From Mycolicibacterium peregrinum (lineage in GTDB: Bacteria > Actinomycetota > Actinomycetes > Mycobacteriales > Mycobacteriaceae): a stretch of DNA of 64,000 bases. The notes under the pieces were generated by a model. The model saw only the letters and a list, made by a program, of their open reading frames with translations, did no database searches and had not been told where the DNA came from. A program made the translations under genes and the position numbers. The number at the start of each line of letters is the position of its first letter. Position 1 is the stretch's first letter. Shown in pieces: positions 57,459 to 64,000 of the stretch. The stretch spans positions 124,001 through 188,000 of the forward strand of contig NZ_LZSO01000009.1 in the NCBI RefSeq assembly GCF_001665785.1, in the 5' to 3' direction.

Positions 57459-58418
57459 ATGCCGCTGGAACCGGTGACCCAGGCACTGTTGGCGCAACTT
57501 GCCGAGACCCGCGACCCACCGATGCACGACGGCACGCCGGCGATGGCGCGGATGGCCGGACCGATCTTCGCGGGCATGAGCGGGCGCGGTCCGGACGTGG
57601 CCGCGGTGCACAACCTGAAGCTCGAGGGTGAGGACGGCGGGAAATTCCGGGTCCGTGTTCTCGTTCCCCGCGGTGAATCCCGTTCGGTCATCGTGTATTT
57701 CCACGGCGGCGGTTGGGTGACCGGCGACATCGATCTGCAGTACGACCACGTCGGCCGGCACCTGGCGAACCTGACCAACTCCACCGTGGTGCTGGTGAAC
57801 TACCGCAAGGCGCCCGAGCATCCGTTTCCCGCCGCGCTGGAAGACAGTTGGATCGGATTGTGCTGGGCCGCAGCCCATGCAGCGGAGTACGTACCCGTCG
57901 GTGCGCCGTTGATCGTGGCCGGCGACAGCGCCGGAGGAAACATCGCCGCGGTGATGACGCGGTGGGCCCGCGACCGGCAGGGGCCCCGGATCGACTACCA
58001 GGTACTGGTCTATCCGGTTACCGACTGCGACTTCGACCGGCCGTCGTACATCGCGCCCGAGAATCAGCTGATGCTCGGCCGGGACACCATGATCTGGTTC
58101 TGGGAGCACTACCTTCCCGACCCGGCCCGGCGCACGAACCCGGACGCCTCACCGTTGCGGGCGCCCAGCCTCGCCGGTCTCCCGCCCGCTTTCGTCTATG
58201 TCGCCGAGTACGACCCGCTGCACGACGAGGGCGTCGCTTACGCCGCCGCGCTCGCCGACGCCGGGGTGCGTGTGACGTTGGAGGAGGCGGCCGGCGAGAT
58301 GCACGGCTATTTCCAAATGGCGAACGTCCTGCCCGGTTACCAGACCGGAATGTCGTTGGTCGCCAACAACATCAGTTCGTTCCTCGACACGTATCGGTCC
58401 GACCGAAAGGCGGTGTGA
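57459..58418 (+). CDS. Alpha/beta hydrolase, HSL-type esterase
   Basis: 319 aa from ATG 57459. Oxyanion-hole motif HGGGW, nucleophile GDSAGG, acid in YVAEYDPLHDEG and histidine in GEMHGYF, the hormone-sensitive-lipase family order. Close in type to LipR of the mymA operon. Next to a Baeyer-Villiger-type monooxygenase it would hydrolyse the ester or lactone product. Immediately followed by the monooxygenase GTG. Confidence 0.92.
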   Translation: MPLEPVTQALLAQLAETRDPPMHDGTPAMARMAGPIFAGMSGRGPDVAAVHNLKLEGEDGGKFRVRVLVPRGESRSVIVYFHGGGWVTGDIDLQYDHVGRHLANLTNSTVVLVNYRKAPEHPFPAALEDSWIGLCWAAAHAAEYVPVGAPLIVAGDSAGGNIAAVMTRWARDRQGPRIDYQVLVYPVTDCDFDRPSYIAPENQLMLGRDTMIWFWEHYLPDPARRTNPDASPLRAPSLAGLPPAFVYVAEYDPLHDEGVAYAAALADAGVRVTLEEAAGEMHGYFQMANVLPGYQTGMSLVANNISSFLDTYRSDRKAV

Positions 58419-60029
58419 GTGGTGGCCGATCACGACGTGATCATCATCGGTGCCGGATTCGCCGGCCTCTACCAGCTCTACAAGTTGCGTGAGCTCGGAT
58501 TCGACGCACGCGTCCTCGAGGCCGGACCGGAGGTGGGTGGCACCTGGTACTGGAACCGGTATCCCGGGGCCCGCTGCGACATCGAATCGATCGAATACTC
58601 GTACTCGTTCGACCCGCAGTTGCAGCAGTCGTGGAACTGGACCGAGCGCTACGCCGCCCAGCCCGAACTGCTCGCCTACGCCAAGCATGTCGCCGACCGC
58701 TTCGACCTCCGCCGCGACATCACCTTCGATACCAGGGTTGTCGCAATGGCTTTCGACGACACCACAAACGAGTGGACCGTCACTAGCGAATCTGGCGACT
58801 GCGTCACCGCGAAGTTCGTGATCGCGGCGACCGGATGCCTGTCCAAACCGTTGGTGCCGTCGTTCGACGGCCTGGACGATTTCGCCGGAGACGTCCTCTG
58901 GACCTGGGACTGGCCCGCTGACGGCGCGGACTTGGAAGGCAAACGGGTCGCCGTCGTCGGCACCGGTTCCTCTGGCGTTCAGACGATCACCGCGATCGCA
59001 CCGGTGGTGGGCGCACTGACCGTGTTTCAGCGCACGCCCCCGTACGCCGTCCCGGCCCAGAACCGTCTGATCGCCGACGAGCTCGCCGACGTCAAACAGC
59101 GTTACCCGCAGTTTCGCGACGTCAGCCGCCTGTCTCGGGGCGGCGCCCAGTGCGGCGACGGTGCGGCGCTGCCCCCGTTCTTCGGCGATCTCGACACCGT
59201 CACCACCCGTGCCGAGCTCGACCGGCGCTGGGATGACGGCGGCCTGTGTTTCCAGCAGTCGTTCTACGACCTGCTGTTGGATCCGGTCGCCAACGAGACT
59301 GCCGCCGAGTATGTGCGCGAGCGAATTCGTCAGAAGGTCACCGACCCACGGCTGGCCGAGAAGCTGACGCCGCGCAGTTATCCGATCGCGGCCAAGCGGA
59401 TGTGCGTCGACACTGGTTACTACGAGGTCTACAACCAGGACAACGTGGAGCTCATCGACCTCAACGACGAACCGCTGCACCGGATCACGGCACGCGGGAT
59501 CCTCGCCGGTGACACCGAGCACGAGTTCGACGTGATCGTGCTGGCCACCGGATTCGATGCCATGACTGGCGCGCTGAACGCCATCGACATCCGGGCCGTC
59601 GACAAGACCGGCGCCACCCGCACGCTGCGGGAGAAATGGGCCGCGGGCCCGCGGACGTATCTCGGCTTGATGTCGGCGGGATTCCCGAACCTGTTCACAG
59701 TCACCGGGCCGCAGAGTCCCTCGGTGCTGTCCAACATGCTCACCTCGATCGAGTACCACGTCGAGTGGATCAGTGCGGCACTGGTGCACCTGCGCGAGCA
59801 CGGGCTGAACCGGATGGAAGCCGACATCGAGGCCGAGGACAACTGGGTGAACATCACCAACGACACCGCCGACCTGACGCTGCTGCCGCACGCCGCGTCC
59901 TGGTACATGGGTGCCAACGTCCCCGGTAAGCGACGGGTGTTCCTGCCGTTCGTCGCCGGTGTCGGCGTCTACAAGCAGATCGGTGACGGCGTGGCCGTGG
60001 CGGGTTATCACGGATTCGAGATGGTCTGA
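58419..60029 (+). CDS. Flavin monooxygenase, Baeyer-Villiger type
   Basis: 536 aa from GTG 58419. FAD site VIIIGAGFAGLYQLYKL, the type I BVMO motif GGTWYWNRYPGARCDIES, and the NADPH site VAVVGTGSSGVQ. The BVMO fingerprint F-x-G-x3-H-x3-WP reads FAGDVLWTWDWP, so the usual histidine is tryptophan. C-terminal ATGFDAMTGALNAIDI is conserved in the family. Predicted to insert oxygen into a ketone to give an ester or lactone; the fingerprint change makes activity or cofactor use uncertain. Confidence 0.9.
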   Translation: MVADHDVIIIGAGFAGLYQLYKLRELGFDARVLEAGPEVGGTWYWNRYPGARCDIESIEYSYSFDPQLQQSWNWTERYAAQPELLAYAKHVADRFDLRRDITFDTRVVAMAFDDTTNEWTVTSESGDCVTAKFVIAATGCLSKPLVPSFDGLDDFAGDVLWTWDWPADGADLEGKRVAVVGTGSSGVQTITAIAPVVGALTVFQRTPPYAVPAQNRLIADELADVKQRYPQFRDVSRLSRGGAQCGDGAALPPFFGDLDTVTTRAELDRRWDDGGLCFQQSFYDLLLDPVANETAAEYVRERIRQKVTDPRLAEKLTPRSYPIAAKRMCVDTGYYEVYNQDNVELIDLNDEPLHRITARGILAGDTEHEFDVIVLATGFDAMTGALNAIDIRAVDKTGATRTLREKWAAGPRTYLGLMSAGFPNLFTVTGPQSPSVLSNMLTSIEYHVEWISAALVHLREHGLNRMEADIEAEDNWVNITNDTADLTLLPHAASWYMGANVPGKRRVFLPFVAGVGVYKQIGDGVAVAGYHGFEMV

Positions 60030-60083
60030 CCCAACTGCTGGGTGATACTTCTCGGGCGAAGTTCGTGGCGTGAGAAGAGGCAG

Positions 60084-61430
60084 ATGACCCAGCAGGACCA
60101 GATCGACGGCGAACCGAGTTCCGCCGCGACCCCGGAGGCCCACCCCATGAAGCGGGTGGCGTTCGCCAGCTTCATCGGCACGGCGATCGAGTTCTACGAC
60201 TTCTACATCTACGGCACCGCCGCAGCGCTGATCTTTCCCCACGTGTTCTTCCCGAACATGAGCCCCACGATGGCGACCATCTCGTCACTCGGCACGTTCG
60301 CGGTCGCATTTCTGTCCCGCCCCATCGGTGCGGCAGTGTTCGGGCATTTCGGAGATCGGTTGGGCCGCAAGAAGACTCTGATCGCCACGCTGTTGATCAT
60401 GGGGTTGTCGACGGTGTGCGTCGGGCTGGTGCCCAGCTCCGCGACCATCGGCGTCGCCGCCCCGATCATCCTCCTGGCCCTGCGACTGCTCCAGGGATTC
60501 GCCGTGGGTGGCGAATGGGCCGGGTCGGCGCTGCTGAGCGCCGAGTACGCGCCCGTCGGGAAGCGTGGCATGTACGGGATGTTCACCCAGCTCGGCGCCG
60601 GCGCCGGGCTCGCGGTGAGCAATCTGGTGGTCTTCATCGTGAGCCTGACCATCGGCGAGAAGAGCGCGGTCTTTCTGGACTGGGGCTGGCGGTTGCCCTT
60701 CTTGTTCAGCGCTGTACTGCTGATCGTGGCGCTCTACGTGCGGCTGAGCATCGACGAGACGCCGGTCTTCGCCCGGGAGCAGGTGACCGGGGGTGTGCCC
60801 AAGGCGCCGCTGAGCGAACTGTTCCGGACCCAGACCCGGCAGGTGGCGCTCGCCGCGGGGTGCATGGTCGGGATCTTCACCATGAGCTTCCTCGGTGGCA
60901 CCTACCTGATGAGCTACGCCAGCACACCTATCGGGCATCCGCGCAGCCTCATCCTCGGTGTCGGCGTGCTGGCCGGCGTCGCGCTGATGGTCTTCTCGGC
61001 GATCTCGGCGGTGCTGTGCGACCGGTACGGCCGGAGGCGCGTCATCCTTGCCGGCTTCGGCCTGGCCCTGCCATGGGCGTTCATGGTGATGCCGCTCATC
61101 GACTCCGGTTCACCGGTGGGTTTCGCGGTGGCGATCGCCGGCATCTTCTGCATCTTCGGCCTGTCCTACGGGCCGATCGGATCCTTCCTGCCTGAGATCT
61201 TCGCCACCCGATACCGCTACACCGGCGCCGGCCTGTCGTTCAATCTGGCCGGCATCGTGGGCGGAGCGATACCGCCGTTGGTCGCCGGTGCTCTGGTGGC
61301 CACGCTTGGTAGCTGGGCTGTTGGGGCGATGATGGCGGTATTCGTCGTCGTCAGCATCGTCTCGACGCTGTTGCTGCCCGAGACGAAGGGAACCGAACTG
61401 GACGCCGTGATGAGTGACACTGCGAGGTGA
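60084..61430 (+). CDS. MHS-type major facilitator transporter
   Basis: 448 aa from ATG 60084 with AGAAGAGG upstream. Twelve membrane segments expected; MHS-family features include ASFIGTAIEFYDFYIYGTAA in helix 1, the loop motif GHFGDRLGRKKT, and LLQGFAVGGEWAGSALLSAE. Members import small acids or betaines with protons (shikimate, alpha-ketoglutarate, proline types). It follows the monooxygenase by 54 bases and probably imports the pathway substrate. Confidence 0.9.
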   Translation: MTQQDQIDGEPSSAATPEAHPMKRVAFASFIGTAIEFYDFYIYGTAAALIFPHVFFPNMSPTMATISSLGTFAVAFLSRPIGAAVFGHFGDRLGRKKTLIATLLIMGLSTVCVGLVPSSATIGVAAPIILLALRLLQGFAVGGEWAGSALLSAEYAPVGKRGMYGMFTQLGAGAGLAVSNLVVFIVSLTIGEKSAVFLDWGWRLPFLFSAVLLIVALYVRLSIDETPVFAREQVTGGVPKAPLSELFRTQTRQVALAAGCMVGIFTMSFLGGTYLMSYASTPIGHPRSLILGVGVLAGVALMVFSAISAVLCDRYGRRRVILAGFGLALPWAFMVMPLIDSGSPVGFAVAIAGIFCIFGLSYGPIGSFLPEIFATRYRYTGAGLSFNLAGIVGGAIPPLVAGALVATLGSWAVGAMMAVFVVVSIVSTLLLPETKGTELDAVMSDTAR

Positions 61431-61459
61431 CCGTGGCCGGTCGGAGGTTTGCGGCCTGC

Positions 61460-61465
61460 TAAGCT
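61460..61465 (+). promoter_or_regulatory. Candidate -10 element for the pyr operon
   Basis: TAAGCT fits the TANNNT consensus and would start transcription near 61472, ahead of the PyrR hairpin. The -35 region is not distinctive. Confidence 0.4.
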
Positions 61466-61493
61466 GCCTGGCAGTTCGACGTCCTTTAACGAT

Positions 61494-61518
61494 CCGTCCC
61501 GAGAGGCGGAGAAGGAGG
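61494..61518 (+). promoter_or_regulatory. PyrR-binding hairpin next to the pyrR Shine-Dalgarno
   Basis: RNA hairpin CCGUC-CCGAGA-GGCGG at 61494-61509: a 5-bp stem with a hexaloop matching the PyrR consensus CNGNGA. It is followed directly by GAAGGAGG (61511-61518). In M. smegmatis PyrR represses pyr translation by binding such a loop when UMP/UTP are high. No attenuator terminator is visible, in keeping with translational rather than transcriptional control. Confidence 0.85.
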
Positions 61519-61531
61519 TCAGAGTCACCTC

Positions 61532-62089
61532 ATGGGCTCTTCAGGTACCGACCGGGAATTGTTGTCTGCGGCGGACGTCGGCCGCACCGTTTCCCGGATC
61601 GCCCATCAGATCATCGAGAAGACCGCCCTCGACGATCCCGCCGAACGCGAACGGGTCGTTCTCCTCGGCATCCCCACGCGCGGTGTGACCCTCGCCAGGC
61701 GGTTGGCCGCCAAGATCAACGAGTTCGCCGATGTGGCGTTGCCCGTCGGTGCGCTGGACATCACGCTCTACCGAGACGACCTCAACTTCAAGCCGCCGCG
61801 ACCACTGGCCGCCACGTCGATCCCGCCCGGCGGCATCGACGACGCGGTCGTGATCCTCGTCGACGACGTGCTGTACTCGGGGCGCTCGGTGCGCTCGGCG
61901 CTGGATGCCCTGCGTGACATCGGTCGCCCCCGGGTGGTGCAACTGGCGGTGCTCGTCGACCGCGGTCACCGGGAACTGCCGGTCCGCGCCGATTACGTCG
62001 GCAAGAACGTGCCGACCTCGCGCACCGAGAGCGTCCATGTGCTGCTGTCCGAGGATGACGACCGTGATGGGGTAGTGATTTCGAAATGA
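61532..62089 (+). CDS. pyrR: Bifunctional pyr operon regulator / uracil phosphoribosyltransferase
   Basis: 185 aa from ATG 61532. Phosphoribosyltransferase fold with the PRPP loop [38 protein letters not shown] and [14 protein letters not shown] are typical of PyrR. The C-terminal [17 protein letters not shown] belongs to the family. It binds the leader hairpin just upstream and so controls its own operon. Confidence 0.96.
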   Translation: MGSSGTDRELLSAADVGRTVSRIAHQIIEKTALDDPAERERVVLLGIPTRGVTLARRLAAKINEFADVALPVGALDITLYRDDLNFKPPRPLAATSIPPGGIDDAVVILVDDVLYSGRSVRSALDALRDIGRPRVVQLAVLVDRGHRELPVRADYVGKNVPTSRTESVHVLLSEDDDRDGVVISK

Positions 62090-62117
62090 CGAACGCTTGC
62101 GTGAGGAATCGACCGCT

Positions 62118-63071
62118 ATGACGACACGTCATCTTCTGTCGGCAGCGGATCTGAGCCGGGATGACGCGACGGCGATCCTCGACGACGCCGACCGGTTCCG
62201 CGAGGCACTGCTGGGCCGCGAGATCAAGAAGCTGCCCACGCTGCGCGGACGCACCGTCATCACCATGTTCTACGAGAACTCCACCCGGACCCGGGTGTCG
62301 TTCGAGGTCGCGGGCAAGTGGATGAGCGCCGACGTGATCAACGTCAGCTCATCGGGATCCTCGGTGGCCAAGGGGGAGTCGCTTCGCGATACCGCACTGA
62401 CCCTGCGTGCCGCCGGCGCCGACGCCCTGATCATCCGCCATCCTCACTCGGGCGCCGCACAACAGCTCGCCGAATGGACGGCCGAGGAGACCGGCGGTCC
62501 CAGTGTGATCAATGCCGGTGACGGAACCCATGAGCACCCGACCCAGGCCCTGCTCGACGCGCTGACCATCCGCCAGCGTCTCGGCTCCATCGAGGGCAAG
62601 CGCGTGGTCATCGTCGGCGATGTGCTGCACAGCCGCGTCGCCCGTTCGAACGTGTCCCTGCTCGCCACCCTGGGCGCCGAGGTGGTGCTGGTGGCGCCCC
62701 CGACGCTGTTGCCGGTCGGGGTGTCCGGGTGGCCGGTCACGGTGTCGCACGACCTGGATGCCGAGTTGCCCGCCGCCGACGCGGTGTTGATGCTGCGCGT
62801 GCAGGCCGAGCGGATGAACGGTGCGTTCTTCCCTTCGGCCCGTGAGTACTCGGTGCGCTACGGATTGTCCGAGAAGCGTCAGGCCATGCTGCCCGGTAAC
62901 GCCGTGGTGCTGCACCCGGGACCGATGGTGCGCGGCATGGAGATCGCGTTCCCGGTTGCCGATTCCTCGCAATCGGCTGTTCTGCAACAGGTTTCAAATG
63001 GGGTCCACGTGCGGATGGCGGTGCTGTTCCATCTGCTGGTGGGTGCCGATCGGGAGGCGATCAGCGTATGA
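62118..63071 (+). CDS. pyrB: Aspartate carbamoyltransferase catalytic subunit
   Basis: 317 aa from ATG 62118. Carbamoyl phosphate site [13 protein letters not shown], the mobile loop [28 protein letters not shown] and aspartate-binding [10 protein letters not shown]. It carries out the committed step of UMP synthesis. No pyrI regulatory chain is seen. The stop overlaps the pyrC ATG (ATGA). Confidence 0.97.
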   Translation: MTTRHLLSAADLSRDDATAILDDADRFREALLGREIKKLPTLRGRTVITMFYENSTRTRVSFEVAGKWMSADVINVSSSGSSVAKGESLRDTALTLRAAGADALIIRHPHSGAAQQLAEWTAEETGGPSVINAGDGTHEHPTQALLDALTIRQRLGSIEGKRVVIVGDVLHSRVARSNVSLLATLGAEVVLVAPPTLLPVGVSGWPVTVSHDLDAELPAADAVLMLRVQAERMNGAFFPSAREYSVRYGLSEKRQAMLPGNAVVLHPGPMVRGMEIAFPVADSSQSAVLQQVSNGVHVRMAVLFHLLVGADREAISV

Positions 63072-64000
63072 CGCAGCAGGTACTCATTCGTGGGGCACGC
63101 CTCTACGGCGAAGGCGATCAACTCGACGTACTGATCTCGGACGGCCAGATCGCCAAGATCGGTTCTGCACTCAAGGCTCCCAAGGGCGCCGAGGTGATCG
63201 AGGCCGCCGGCCAGGTGCTCCTGCCGGGCTTCGTCGACCTGCACACCCACCTGCGTGAGCCGGGCCGCGAATACGCCGAGGACATCGAAACCGGTTCGGC
63301 TGCAGCGGCTCTCGGTGGCTACACCGCGGTGTTCGCGATGGCCAACACCGATCCGGTCGCCGATTCCGCGGTGGTCACCGACCACGTGTGGAACCGCGGC
63401 CAGCAGGTGGGCCTGGTGGACGTGCACCCGGTGGGTGCAGTCACCGTCGGCCTGAAGGGCAAGCAGCTCACGGAGATGGGCCTGATGGCCGACAGCGTCG
63501 GTCAGGTACGGATGTTCTCCGACGACGGTCTGTGCGTCGATGATCCGCTGGTGATGCGGCGGGCCCTCGAGTACGCCACCGGCCTGGGTGTGCTCATCGC
63601 CCAGCACGCCGAAGAGCCGCGGCTGACTGTCGGCGCGGTCGCCCACGAAGGACCCAACGCGGCCAAATTGGGGCTGGCGGGCTGGCCGCGCTCGGCCGAG
63701 GAGTCGATCGTGGCCCGCGACGCGATCCTGGCCCGCGATGCCGGCGCCCGGGTACACATCTGCCACGCCTCCACCGCGGGCACCGTGGAACTGCTGAAGT
63801 GGGCCAAGGCGCAAGGCATTTCGATTACCGCCGAGGTCACGCCGCACCACCTGCTGCTCGACGACGGCAGGCTGGCCGGCTACGACGGACGCAACCGGGT
63901 CAACCCGCCGCTGCGCGAAGCGACTGATGCCGTTGCGCTGCGGCAGGCGTTGGCAGACGGGGTCATCGACTGCGTGGCCACCGATCACGCTCCGCATGCC
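63068..64000 (+). CDS. pyrC: Dihydroorotase, 3' end cut by the window
   Basis: 311 residues from ATG 63068 to the window end. Type I dihydroorotase: metal-binding HTHLREPG, then [51 protein letters not shown] and the start of the final metal motif CVATDHAPH. Full-length enzymes are about 430 aa, so roughly a quarter is missing. Confidence 0.96.
   Translation, partial: MTQQVLIRGARLYGEGDQLDVLISDGQIAKIGSALKAPKGAEVIEAAGQVLLPGFVDLHTHLREPGREYAEDIETGSAAAALGGYTAVFAMANTDPVADSAVVTDHVWNRGQQVGLVDVHPVGAVTVGLKGKQLTEMGLMADSVGQVRMFSDDGLCVDDPLVMRRALEYATGLGVLIAQHAEEPRLTVGAVAHEGPNAAKLGLAGWPRSAEESIVARDAILARDAGARVHICHASTAGTVELLKWAKAQGISITAEVTPHHLLLDDGRLAGYDGRNRVNPPLREATDAVALRQALADGVIDCVATDHAPHA

Noticed and set aside
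58149..60242. Minus-strand open frame of 697 codons opposite the monooxygenase
   Set aside because: Opposite a clear flavin monooxygenase with all nucleotide motifs; the antisense translation has no recognisable domain.

Overview
The window reads as chromosome of a fast-growing mycobacterium (Mycolicibacterium type). The DNA is GC-rich with many GTG starts and 1-8 bp start/stop overlaps. The order alaS-ruvX-mltG-aroE, aroC-aroK-aroB, pepQ-efp-nusB and pyrR-pyrB-pyrC matches mycobacterial core synteny: the M. tuberculosis relatives lie at Rv2533c-Rv2569c and Rv1379-Rv1381. Mycobacterium-typical families also occur, including a GAP (Sap-like) membrane protein, a 13E12 HNH protein under a mycobacterial LexA box, an NDMA-dependent alcohol dehydrogenase and a VirS-like AraC regulator. 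I saw no tRNA, rRNA, CRISPR array or insertion sequence.

Layout. 1-2.0 kb: the end of a DUF4253 gene, a DUF389 membrane protein and a GAP-family protein. 2.1-10.1 kb: a compact four-gene operon (DUF2126/transglutaminase, circularly permuted ATP-grasp plus alpha-E, a second transglutaminase, Mx zinc peptidase). It belongs to the predicted but biochemically undefined amidoligase/peptide-tag systems. 10.1-11.8 kb: a TetR regulator divergent from an azoreductase and a SugE/Gdx-type exporter, with twin operators between them. 11.8-16.2 kb: conserved genes including DUF3097, rarA, a GlsB/YeaQ protein, an Rv2557/Rv2558-like protein and a YjbQ protein. 16.3-29.3 kb: the core block alaS, ruvX, mltG, aroE, an LLM oxidoreductase, a prepilin-peptidase-like protein, aroC, aroK, aroB, a membrane protein, pepQ, efp and nusB. 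The 3-dehydroquinase gene is not in the aro cluster.

29.4-61.4 kb is mostly accessory. It holds a molybdopterin oxidoreductase behind a perfect 16-bp-arm inverted repeat, an SOS-box-controlled 13E12 gene, and a six-gene GntR/ferredoxin/ABC-importer/flavoprotein-HEAT operon. It also holds a DinB protein, a large LuxR-type ATPase regulator, two very large overlapping beta-rich genes of unknown function (1034 and about 1711 aa) and a serine hydrolase. It ends with a mymA-like catabolic cluster: AraC regulator, alcohol dehydrogenase, aldehyde dehydrogenase, esterase, Baeyer-Villiger-type monooxygenase and an MHS transporter.

61.4-64 kb: the start of the pyrimidine operon pyrR-pyrB-pyrC, preceded by a clear PyrR-binding RNA hairpin next to the Shine-Dalgarno sequence; pyrC runs off the end.

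The strongest candidates for undescribed biology are the importer plus AprAB-like redox operon (33.5-40.3 kb), the giant gene pair (43.7-52.0 kb) and the amidoligase operon (2.1-10.1 kb). All family assignments come from reading motifs by eye; no database search was run.
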